Shown: positions 15,891-22,726 of the stretch, piece by piece
Numbering within the stretch: position 1 is the stretch's first letter
Layout: each line of letters begins with the position of its first letter
Source: a candidate division Zixibacteria bacterium SM23_81
GTDB taxonomy: Bacteria > SM23-81
Assembly (NCBI GenBank): GCA_001304015.1
Contig: LJUY01000031.1
Span: forward strand, 1 to 29,046
Reading direction: 5' to 3'
DNA: 29,046 nucleotides
The notes under the pieces: model-generated
What the model saw: the letters and a program-made list of their open reading frames with translations, nothing else
Told to the model about the DNA's origin: nothing
Database searches by the model: none
Position numbers and translations under genes: made by a program

Positions 15891-16276
15891 GCACAGGGAT
15901 CGAGATCTGAGAATCGTGGATCGTTGAAAGCGAAATACAAAGAGGCGAGGATTGAGGATTTAGGGAAAACGTAGCACTTATACAGTCTTTCAAAGATGTA
16001 GAAGGAGCCCTTTTTGATTTGGTGAGGAGCGTCCCTCACCCCTCACCTCTCAATCCTAATCCCGTTATGATCTCCATAAGGTCTGAGCGATGGCGGTTTC
16101 TGCTGTCAATACATGGATTTAAGTGCTGTTCGCAGTCATGCGACCACTCCAAGAATCATGGTCTGACCTAAATATCCCTTGACAAAATCTGAAGAAAATC
16201 ATACCATTCTCAGGGTAACAACGACGTTTACGATCACGGAGACAGAACAGGCATCTGACTCGGGAGGCAAGGGAAA
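15891..16276. other. Intergenic region between the repeat protein and the SDR operon
   Basis: No gene is supported. A GAATCGTGGATCGTTGAAAG tract near 15911-15930 belongs to the dispersed GTGATTCGTG-type repeats. A pyrimidine-rich CCCTCACCCCTCACC stretch lies near 16032-16046. The promoter at 16179 is the only clear signal. Confidence 0.5.
16179..16207 (+). promoter_or_regulatory. Sigma-70-type promoter of the SDR operon
   Basis: TTGACA (16179-16184), 17-bp spacer, TACCAT (16202-16207). The core TTGACAAAATCTGA matches the promoters at 9193 and, in part, 2349 and 26035. The first gene of the operon starts about 70 nt further on. Confidence 0.6.
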
Positions 16277-17254
16277 ATGAAAATCTTCATCACAGGGGCC
16301 ACTGGGTTCATCGGCACGCACGTGGCTGGGCGGCTGGCTCAGACCAAACATGAGCTGCGCTGTCTGGTGCGAGAGACCAGCGATATTTCCAGGCTGGAGA
16401 AGTTGAACATCGTCCTCGTTCCGGGGGACGTGACCGATAGAAATTCACTGGTGGAGGGCATGAGGGGCTGTGACTGGGTCATCGACGTGGCCGGTCTTTA
16501 TTCCTTCTGGGAGCCCCAAAAACAGGTCTTCACCGATATCAATATCTCTGGCACCCGAAACGTTATGGAGTCCGCTCTGGAGACGGGCATTGCCAAAGTG
16601 GTTCACGTCAGCACCGCGGGCATCTATGGCACACCGGAGGATCGTCCCTTCACCGAGGAAAGCCCTGTGGGTCCTGACCGGTATTGCGAGTACTTCCGCA
16701 CCAAATACGAGGGGGACCTCACCGCCTGGGAGCTTTATGAGAAAAGGGGGCTGCCTGTGGTGATGGTCTACCCCGGCGCCGTTCTGGGACCGGGGGATCC
16801 TAAAGCCTCAGGGCAATACATCAGCAATCTGGTCCATCGGCGTTTGCCAGCCACCGTATTTAATGATTCCGTCTTCACTTTCGTACACGTACGGGATGTG
16901 GCCGAGGCCATCGTCAGAGCAACGGAAAAGGAGGGCAATCTCGGGGAGAAATACCTGGCGGGCAAGCACCATATGACCTGGGGTAGCTTAAACGAAATGA
17001 TAACCGAAATTTCAGGGGTTGCCCTACCCAAGCTATCTTTACCCGGTCCGCTGACCATGTTCAACGCCGCCTTGCTAACGATGATCGCCAATATCATTAA
17101 GAAGCCACCACTGTGGGGGATGTCCACGGCTCAAATGAGGGTGATGCGGGCGGGCTTCGTCTTCGATGGCAGCAAGGCGGAGAGGGAATTGGGCATCACC
17201 TATACGCCCGTGCGAGTGGCCCTGGAAGAGGCCATCGAGTCGTTGAGGGAATAA
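16277..17254 (+). CDS. HpnA-like extended SDR (NAD-dependent epimerase/dehydratase family)
   Basis: The 325-residue protein is an extended short-chain dehydrogenase. It has the NAD(P)-binding motif TGATGFIG (6-13), GDV at 50-52, S112/T113 and the catalytic YxxxK at Y139-K143 (YFRTK). The segments LVRETSD, NVMESALETGIAKVVHVST and FVHVRDVAEAI resemble hopanoid-associated sugar epimerase (HpnA) and dihydroflavonol-reductase-like SDRs. A hydrophobic stretch near 255-275 (MFNAALLTMIANII) may form a membrane-contact or substrate-binding helix. ATG 16277 follows GGGAGGCAAGGG. It opens a four-gene operon with a SnoaL lipoprotein 40 nt downstream. No squalene-hopene cyclase or other hopanoid gene is visible, so the HpnA role is only similarity. 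Confidence 0.8.
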   Translation: MKIFITGATGFIGTHVAGRLAQTKHELRCLVRETSDISRLEKLNIVLVPGDVTDRNSLVEGMRGCDWVIDVAGLYSFWEPQKQVFTDINISGTRNVMESALETGIAKVVHVSTAGIYGTPEDRPFTEESPVGPDRYCEYFRTKYEGDLTAWELYEKRGLPVVMVYPGAVLGPGDPKASGQYISNLVHRRLPATVFNDSVFTFVHVRDVAEAIVRATEKEGNLGEKYLAGKHHMTWGSLNEMITEISGVALPKLSLPGPLTMFNAALLTMIANIIKKPPLWGMSTAQMRVMRAGFVFDGSKAERELGITYTPVRVALEEAIESLRE

Positions 17255-17294
17255 TCCCAACAGAAGTCGTTTTGTGTGAGAAAGGAGGGACAAA

Positions 17295-18302
17295 ATGCGT
17301 CGATTTGCACAATTCGATGGCTTTCTCATCCTGGTCATGACCTTCGCGCTCCCAGCAGTATTGATGGTTGGCTGTGGGGGAGGGAAAATGACGCAAGAAG
17401 AAGAGAACAAGGCCATCGTCCGCCAATTCTGGCATGAGGGCTGGGAACAAGGGAACCAGGCCGTTTTCGACGAGATTTGCGCCATCGATTTCGTTAATCA
17501 CGATCCCAACGTACCCGAGGTTATCGACCTGGAGTCTTATAAGCAACACGTTGCCCTGCACGTCTCAGCCTTCCGTGCAGATAAAGCCGTTGAGATTGAT
17601 GAGATGGTCGCCCAAGGGGACGAGGTGGCAGTCCGCTGGACATGGCGAGCCACCCACGAAGGGGCATACATGGGTATCCCCCCATCGGGAAGTCAACTGA
17701 CGCTGACGGGGATGGCATTTCATCGTTTGGCCGAGGGCAAAGTCGCGGAAAACTGGCACCAGTGTGATGCCCTGGGCTTTATGCAGCAGCTTGGCGTTGT
17801 TCCCTCCATGGGGCGTGAGGATTTTACCTGGGGCCAGCTTATGGAGCCAGTTGCCACTGCTCCCAGCGACCTGGAGGCAAACGAGGCCGTCTACATTCGT
17901 GAGGCCGAGGAGCTCTGGAACGAAGGCAACCTGGATGCCCTGGACGACATCTTCTCCGTCGGCTTCGTGAACCATGATCCCGCCTGGCCCACGGTAACCG
18001 ATCGGGAAAGCTTCAGAGGGTGGGCTGCTGGCTGGTTGGAGGCCGCTCCGGATATGGAGATCGTCATCGAGGACATCGTCGCCCAGAGGGACAAGGTGGC
18101 CGGCCGGTGGACCTGTCGCTGGACAGATGTCGCCGGGATAGCCGGCAGTCAACCGACGGGAAAACGGATCGAGGTGACGGGGATGGACATCTGCCGCATC
18201 GCCGACGGCAAGATCGTGGAACGATGGTGGGCCAAGGACGTTCTTAGTGCTTTGCAGCAGCTAGGTGTCGTCGCACCGCTTACAGAGGAAAGCAAGGAGT
18301 AG
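17295..18302 (+). CDS. Lipoprotein with two tandem SnoaL-like domains
   Basis: The 335-residue protein starts at ATG 17295 after AAGGAGGG. A signal peptide ends in the lipobox LMVGC, with C27 the likely lipidated residue. Two SnoaL-like (NTF2-fold, ester-cyclase-type) domains follow. The first (~35-170) has FVNHDPNVPEV and WTWRATHEGAYMGIPPSG; the second (~195-325) has FVNHDPAWPTV and WTCRWTDVAGIAGSQPTG. Both end with a GKxxE(N/R)W segment and a LQQLGVV tail. The internal repeat shows duplication of one domain. SnoaL relatives include polyketide cyclases and many uncharacterised small-molecule-binding proteins. Surface anchoring of a double SnoaL protein is unusual. The substrate is unknown; the neighbouring SDR and hydrolase suggest small-molecule modification. 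Confidence 0.8.
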   Translation: MRRFAQFDGFLILVMTFALPAVLMVGCGGGKMTQEEENKAIVRQFWHEGWEQGNQAVFDEICAIDFVNHDPNVPEVIDLESYKQHVALHVSAFRADKAVEIDEMVAQGDEVAVRWTWRATHEGAYMGIPPSGSQLTLTGMAFHRLAEGKVAENWHQCDALGFMQQLGVVPSMGREDFTWGQLMEPVATAPSDLEANEAVYIREAEELWNEGNLDALDDIFSVGFVNHDPAWPTVTDRESFRGWAAGWLEAAPDMEIVIEDIVAQRDKVAGRWTCRWTDVAGIAGSQPTGKRIEVTGMDICRIADGKIVERWWAKDVLSALQQLGVVAPLTEESKE

Positions 18303-18356
18303 GCGCTGGAGCCTAAAGTGATCAATTGTGAAAGTAGAGAAAAAGGTGAGTAAACG

Positions 18357-19439
18357 ATGACTGAAGACATCTATAAAAAATTAGCCCAGCGGCTGGACAC
18401 CATCCCAAATGGGTTTCCCGCCACGGAGAGCGGCGTGGAGCTGAAGCTCTTGGCCAAAATCTTCTCTCCCCAGGAGGCCAAGCTGGCCAGCATCATGCGT
18501 CTCACCCTTGAGCCAGCAGGAGAGATCGCAGCTCGGGCTGACATCAATTCCGACCAAGCCGAGGAAATGCTCCGAGAGATGGCCCGCAAGGGGAAGGTCC
18601 GTGCCCGGCGGGCGGAGAGCCAACTGGTTTTCGGGCTGATGCCCTTCGTCGTGGGCATCTACGAGGAACAGCTGCCTCGCATGAACGAGGAGCTGGCACG
18701 CCTTTTCGAACAGTACTACCAGGAGACACAAGGCAGTGGCGCGGTTGGAAAGGCGCCGGCCGTCCACCGCGTCATTCCCGTGGATGAGGCCATCTCCTTC
18801 GACCTGGAGGTTTTCCCCTACGAGAGGGCCACCGAGCTTATCGAGAATTCCAAGTCGTGGGGGGTACGAAAGTGTATCTGCCGCGTGCAGCAGCGGCTCA
18901 TTGGGAAGGGCTGTGACCATCCCGTTGAGAACTGCATCCTCTTCGCGCCCGTTGAGAACGCCTTCGACGACAGTGAGGCCACCAAGCCTATTCCTAAAGA
19001 GGAGGCTCTGCGTCTCCTGCACGAAGCCGAGGAGGCCGGTTTGGTCCACTCCGCCGCCAATAACCAGGGCCAGATCTTCTATATCTGTAACTGCTGCACC
19101 TGCTGCTGCGGGGTGATTCGCGGCTTGACCGAGTTCGACAACCCCATGGCCCTGGCGCGATCAGATTTTCGGTCCGTGGTGGACGCCGAGCTGTGCACCG
19201 GCTGTGGCGAATGCGTCGAGCGTTGTCCATTCGAAGCCCTCGCCGTTCCAGAGGAGTTGTGCGTGGTGAATTATGACCGTTGTGTGGGCTGTGGGCTGTG
19301 CGCCTCTGTCTGTCCTACACAGGCGCTGAGCTTGAAGCGCCGATCCGAGGGAGAGATGCCCAAAACACCAGTCGACCAAAACGAGTGGATGGCCCAGCGG
19401 GCCCAGGAGCGGGGAATCAACATCTCAGAGGTTTTGTAA
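18357..19439 (+). CDS. Cysteine-rich 4Fe-4S protein with N-terminal winged-helix-like region
   Basis: The 360-residue protein has three parts. Residues ~24-100 are helical with a winged-helix look (LTLEPAGEIAARADINSDQAEEM split by helices, then a short beta hairpin ending LVFGLMPF). The middle (~140-260) holds C173, C175, C186 and C193, then a dense CNCCTCCC cluster (C244, C246, C247, C249, C250, C251). The C-terminus is a two-cluster ferredoxin domain with C280/283/286/290 and C309/312/315/319. I recognise the general type of anaerobe 4Fe-4S proteins with this layout but know no defined reaction for it. It could be a redox-sensing or electron-transfer protein. A GGTGAG ribosome site precedes the ATG, and the stop overlaps the next start, so translation of the hydrolase is probably coupled. 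Confidence 0.8.
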   Translation: MTEDIYKKLAQRLDTIPNGFPATESGVELKLLAKIFSPQEAKLASIMRLTLEPAGEIAARADINSDQAEEMLREMARKGKVRARRAESQLVFGLMPFVVGIYEEQLPRMNEELARLFEQYYQETQGSGAVGKAPAVHRVIPVDEAISFDLEVFPYERATELIENSKSWGVRKCICRVQQRLIGKGCDHPVENCILFAPVENAFDDSEATKPIPKEEALRLLHEAEEAGLVHSAANNQGQIFYICNCCTCCCGVIRGLTEFDNPMALARSDFRSVVDAELCTGCGECVERCPFEALAVPEELCVVNYDRCVGCGLCASVCPTQALSLKRRSEGEMPKTPVDQNEWMAQRAQERGINISEVL

Positions 19440-20272
19440 TGGAAGAATCCAAAATAAAAAGGGCCATGATTAAGGTGAATGGTCTGAATTTGTTCTGTCG
19501 CGACACCGGTTCGGGCAGACAGACCCTTCTCTGCCTTCACGGAAAATGGGGGCGGGGCGAGACCTGGACCGATTTCATGTCTCGGTATCGGGACAGATAT
19601 CGCATCGTCGCTCCGGACCAGCGTGGTCACGGGTTGAGCGATAAGCCCGTCGCTCGGTATGCGGCCGATGACTTCGCCTCCGACGCTTATGGCCTCATCA
19701 GACAATTGGGGTGCAGCCCCGTGATAGCGGTGGGACATTCTCTGGGCGGCAGGAACGCTGCGTATCTTGCTGCTCTCCACCCAAAAGAGGTAAAAGCTCT
19801 GGCCATTCTCGATCAACAAGCTAAAGATCCAGGGGGTTTGTTGGATTTACCTCCTGAGGAAGTTCCTCCCGTGGACAAGTTGACCGCCGACTGGCCAACG
19901 CCTTATTCCTCCTATGAGGAGGCCTTACGGGATCTCTCTCAACGGTTTCTTAGAGAGACGAATGTCAGGTATTTTCTGGACAGCCTGGTGGAGACGGAGC
20001 AGGGATATGATTTTCTCTTCTCCAGATATGCCATGTCGGCCATTGATGTGTACCGCCAGGAATGGTATCACATTCTGTCTCAAATTCAATGTCCGGTGTT
20101 GTTTGTCCGCGCCGAGGAGAGCTGGTGTCTCTCCGCAGAGGAGGCGGACAAGATGAGGTCATTGATCAAAAACTGCACCTATTGTGAGGTCAGCGATTCG
20201 GATCACATGGTGTATGCTGATAATCCCGGACAATTCTATCCCCAATTTGATGAATTTCTGGGGAAGATATGA
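19439..20272 (+). CDS. Alpha/beta-hydrolase-fold enzyme
   Basis: The 277-residue protein starts at ATG 19439, which overlaps the TAA of the previous gene (TAATG); an in-frame extension upstream lies inside that gene and is not used. Motifs are LHGKWGRGETW (33-43, oxyanion region), DQRGHGLSDKP (60-70), nucleophile elbow GHSLGG with S101, and catalytic His in DSDHMVY (H256). The acid after strand 7 falls in FVRAEES, so it is probably Glu (E226/E227) instead of the usual Asp. The cap region (~135-205) is moderately large. Family members hydrolyse esters, epoxides, C-C bonds or haloalkanes; the substrate here is unknown. It is the last gene of the SDR operon. Confidence 0.85.
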   Translation: MEESKIKRAMIKVNGLNLFCRDTGSGRQTLLCLHGKWGRGETWTDFMSRYRDRYRIVAPDQRGHGLSDKPVARYAADDFASDAYGLIRQLGCSPVIAVGHSLGGRNAAYLAALHPKEVKALAILDQQAKDPGGLLDLPPEEVPPVDKLTADWPTPYSSYEEALRDLSQRFLRETNVRYFLDSLVETEQGYDFLFSRYAMSAIDVYRQEWYHILSQIQCPVLFVRAEESWCLSAEEADKMRSLIKNCTYCEVSDSDHMVYADNPGQFYPQFDEFLGKI

Positions 20273-20597
20273 GATACGTGATTCGTGGATCGTGATTCGT
20301 GAATCGTTGATTTTGTAAAGACCATTGGGATGCTGCAAGATGGTTTGTTGGTTTGGAAACCGGTTTGGATGCCAGAAGCCGGAGGCTGGAATCTTGAAAA
20401 TGAGTCCCTTTTAAGACAACCTCTATCCAGCATTTCTGTGCTGGGCTCATGCTGAAGCGAATTGAAAGAGGCAGGAACATACGTCAGTTAAAAAGTTGTG
20501 ACCAGTCCATCTTCCATGGATAGTTTTCCTTATATCCAGTGCTAGCAAAAGTGAATCGCATTGCCAGTGACTCTCTTGGAATCGCAAAAGGAATAGC
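20273..20597. other. Intergenic region with repeats and a hairpin
   Basis: No gene is supported. It contains a GTGATTCGTG repeat tract (20275-20310) and a perfect 6-bp hairpin CCAGCA-TTTCTG-TGCTGG (20427-20444) without a T-tract. I cannot point to a convincing promoter for the gene at 20598, though the spacing from the previous gene suggests one. Confidence 0.5.
20275..20310. repeat. GTGATTCGTG direct repeats
   Basis: ACGTGATTCGTG and TCGTGATTCGTG are separated by GA, followed by AATCGTTGA. The type also occurs at 9115-9138 and near 15911, always just outside genes. Confidence 0.6.
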
Positions 20598-21467
20598 ATG
20601 AAAAGAACTTACGGCAGCCAGAGCATGATCGCCCCGCTGCGCCGGGTGTTGGTTCGAAGGCCCGACGAGACCTTCGCCGGGGCCGATCCAGAGCGGTGGC
20701 ACTATAAGGGCAGACCTATCCTCAAGATCGCTCAGCAGGAACACGACGGGATGGTAGCCATCATGCGTCAGGCCGCCATAGAGGTTCTCTATCATGATGA
20801 CGCACTGCCTGGCATATCCGACGCCATCTATGTACATGATCCCGCCATTGTCACTGATCGAGGGGCGATCATCTTAAAAATGGGCAAAGATTTGCGTCGT
20901 GGAGAGGAAGGAGCCATGGCTCGATGCCTAGAGGCGTTGGGCGTGCCGGTGATCTATACCCTGCATGGCCAGGCCCGGGCCGAAGGTGGGGATCTGTTGT
21001 GGGTCGATCACAACACCCTGGCGGTGGGTCTTGGCTTTCGCACCAATGGCGAGGGGTTAGGTCAGCTCACCGAGGCTCTTTACGCCCGGGGCATCACCAT
21101 TTTGCCTGTAGAACTGCCCTATTATCAGGGGCCGGAATCCTGTCTGCATCTGATGTCCCTCATCAGCATTGTGGATCGCGAGCTGGCCGTTGCTTATCAG
21201 CCACTGCTTTCAGCCCCCTTCTGGCAATATCTTCAGGAGCGCAGTTTTAAGCTGGTTCCTGTACCTGAGGAGGAATTCGTCACCATGGGACCTAACGTGC
21301 TGGCCTTGGCACCGGGGAAGTGCCTGATGCTGCAGGGGAATCCTGTCACTAAAAAGCGGTTGGAGGCGTCCGGATGCGAAGTGTTGACCTATCAGGGAAC
21401 GGAGATTTCCCATAGAGCTCAAGGAGGACCAACCTGCTTAACCCGGCCAATACTGAGGGAGGAGTGA
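20598..21467 (+). CDS. DDAH/arginine-deiminase-family (amidinotransferase superfamily) hydrolase
   Basis: The 289-residue protein has the pentein-fold catalytic set. This is the acidic region YVHDPAIV (D81), RAEGGD (127-132), R148 in LGFRTN, catalytic H184 in SCLHL and nucleophile C280 in GGPTCLTRP. Dimethylarginine dimethylaminohydrolases convert methylated arginine to citrulline; arginine deiminases and other relatives share the fold and residues. The GGPTCLTRP signature suggests a DDAH-like subgroup, but the substrate could be another guanidino compound. ATG 20598 follows AAAGGAAT. The gene stands alone, with no arginine deiminase pathway partners in the window. Its stop overlaps a candidate promoter for the next gene. 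Confidence 0.82.
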   Translation: MKRTYGSQSMIAPLRRVLVRRPDETFAGADPERWHYKGRPILKIAQQEHDGMVAIMRQAAIEVLYHDDALPGISDAIYVHDPAIVTDRGAIILKMGKDLRRGEEGAMARCLEALGVPVIYTLHGQARAEGGDLLWVDHNTLAVGLGFRTNGEGLGQLTEALYARGITILPVELPYYQGPESCLHLMSLISIVDRELAVAYQPLLSAPFWQYLQERSFKLVPVPEEEFVTMGPNVLALAPGKCLMLQGNPVTKKRLEASGCEVLTYQGTEISHRAQGGPTCLTRPILREE

Positions 21468-21492
21468 ACAGCCAGGAGGTCTGTGCTATAAC
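21465..21492 (+). promoter_or_regulatory. Extended -10 promoter upstream of the small secreted protein
   Basis: TGCTATAAC gives an extended -10 (TG at 21484-21485, TATAAC at 21487-21492). A weak -35 (TGAACA, 21465-21470) lies 16 bp upstream. It overlaps the stop of the preceding gene, and transcription would start near 21499. Confidence 0.4.
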
Positions 21493-21506
21493 AAGAGGCG
21501 AGTCCT

Positions 21507-21540
21507 GAAAGTTGCCCAAACGCTGCGGGCCGGGACTTTC
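21507..21540 (+). other. Hairpin in the 5' leader just before the ribosome-binding site
   Basis: GAAAGT (21507-21512) pairs with ACTTTC (21535-21540) and GCCC (21514-21517) with GGGC (21527-21530), with an internal loop. It ends 2 nt before the AAAGGAGG at 21543. With no T-tract it is not a terminator. It may affect mRNA stability or translation. Confidence 0.4.
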
Positions 21541-21558
21541 CCAAAGGAGGTGAAATCT

Positions 21559-22089
21559 ATGCGAGCACCGAGCACCAGAGGATGGCTGGTACCCTTCATA
21601 TGTCTCCTTTTGATTGTCGCTTTTGTGGTGGCGCCTGCGACGGCAGGGAAGAAGCACGAAGTTGCCGGCAAGATGACCATGGCGCAAACGATACGGGAAG
21701 CGATCGATGTGGGTGACGCCAAGGAGCATGTCCTTTCCTTGGCAAAGTGGGAGGGGACCAATGAGAGTGCTGGCGAGAATAAGTTCATGGATGGTGCCCA
21801 GGTTGTGAATATGTCATTTGGTGATCTCGTTCAGGGAAATGGACCTCATCAGGGCTATGTCAAGTTGATGCTTGGGGAAGACGCCGTCTTTTGCAACTGG
21901 GAGGGTATGGTCGCCAGCACGGTTCCCGAGGAAGGCGCCCCGATCATGGCATTTGAAGGAACCTACTCTTACATCAAGGGGACAGGTCAGTTCGAGAACA
22001 TCAAGGGGGGCGGCACCTATAAGGGACAGTTTACCTCTAAGACAGAATTAACTACGGAATGGAAGGGCAAATACTCCATCGAAAAGTGA
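21559..22089 (+). CDS. Small secreted protein, probably a beta-barrel
   Basis: The 176-residue protein starts at ATG 21559, 8 nt after AAAGGAGG; an in-frame GTG at 21550 overlaps that site. A signal peptide ends near VAPATAG (~29). The mature part is rich in alternating strand patterns: KFMDGAQVVNMSFG, GYVKLMLGEDAVFCNWEG and IMAFEGTYSYIKGTGQFENI, then GGGTYKGQFTSKTE. The GTYSYIKGTGQFENIKGGGT region resembles lipocalin-like or allene-oxide-cyclase-like small barrels in which a GTGxFxxxxGGGT(Y/F) loop recurs. That is a resemblance only. There is a single cysteine in the mature form. A terminator follows at 22208. Confidence 0.75.
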   Translation: MRAPSTRGWLVPFICLLLIVAFVVAPATAGKKHEVAGKMTMAQTIREAIDVGDAKEHVLSLAKWEGTNESAGENKFMDGAQVVNMSFGDLVQGNGPHQGYVKLMLGEDAVFCNWEGMVASTVPEEGAPIMAFEGTYSYIKGTGQFENIKGGGTYKGQFTSKTELTTEWKGKYSIEK

Positions 22090-22207
22090 GCGAACAGGCT
22101 CAACGGCGGATCCCTCATAGGACAGGTTTTGCCGGCCCGCAGCGTCGTTTTTGAATGCCGTGGAGGATTTGGCTGAGCTTCATGAGAATTACAGGTTTAG
22201 ACATGAA

Positions 22208-22235
22208 GGGCCCGTTTGCAGCGGGTCCTTTTTTT
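22208..22235 (+). terminator. Intrinsic terminator
   Basis: Stem GGGCCCG (22208-22214) with CGGGTCC (22222-22228), one G-U pair, 7-nt loop and a run of seven T. It ends the unit containing the small secreted protein. Confidence 0.8.
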
Positions 22236-22490
22236 CGGAAGAGGGAAGGCCACATCGTCTGATGATCCCATAAGTTGTATCTCAAATTTCTCGATGACTC
22301 AAGGCTCATATGGCTGTGCCACTGATTTTATAGTGACTGCCGTTTCGACAGTCGTTGTCATCATGAGCATTTCTCTGACTTAAAGCATGCCTCGAATGAA
22401 ATGGTGGGATAAACTCCAACCAGAAATGTGCTCCGGAATGATAGAAAAGAAAGGTTCCTGAATATAAAGCCTAATATTATTTACCTTGTC

Positions 22491-22519
22491 TTGACAAATT
22501 TTTCTATTTATACTATATT
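22491..22519 (+). promoter_or_regulatory. Sigma-70-type promoter upstream of the T9SS-sorted protein
   Basis: TTGACA (22491-22496), 17-bp spacer, TATATT (22514-22519, one mismatch). It is strong by consensus and opens a leader of about 200 nt. Confidence 0.75.
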
Positions 22520-22619
22520 TAAGGTTTTAAAGGAAAGAACCTTTTTTCCTAGCCATAGGAAAATCGAAAAGTGAAAGGCGAAATTTTCATACGCTTTTGT
22601 TGGCAGAACGCTGGAGCTG

Positions 22620-22658
22620 AACCCACAGCCTTAGCAAAGAGAGGTTGTGGGTTTTTTT
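22620..22658 (+). terminator. Terminator-like hairpin inside the leader
   Basis: AACCCACAGCC (22620-22630) pairs with GGTTGTGGGTT (22643-22653) with one G-U pair and a 12-nt loop, running into seven T (22652-22658). It lies between the promoter at 22491 and the gene at 22727, so it could end a ~130-nt small RNA or act as an attenuator. Confidence 0.7.
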
Positions 22659-22726
22659 ATGGCCAGGTGATAACGATGAGAAAACGGCGTTTCAAAAACT
22701 TTTAATCTCATAGAGGAGGAACAATC

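Larger units (their letters stand above)
22236..22726. other. Intergenic region and leader of the T9SS-sorted protein
   Basis: I see no gene. Positions 22236-22490 show nothing recognisable. A promoter lies at 22491. The ~200-nt leader after it contains an AAGGTT/AACCTT hairpin (22521-22543) with a T-run at the very start, then a strong terminator-like hairpin at 22620. I could not match the leader to a known riboswitch class. Confidence 0.5.

Noticed and set aside
17565-18152. 195-codon minus-strand frame opposite the SnoaL lipoprotein
   Set aside because: Antisense shadow of a clear double-SnoaL gene with no independent support.
18381-19049. 222-codon minus-strand frame opposite the Fe-S protein
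   Set aside because: Lies wholly within a well-supported gene on the other strand, has no recognisable motif or ribosome site, and reflects GC-rich third positions.
22521-22547. Terminator at the very start of the 22491 transcript
   Set aside because: The AAGGTT/AACCTT stem is only 6 bp and begins at the expected transcription start, so it cannot act as a normal terminator.
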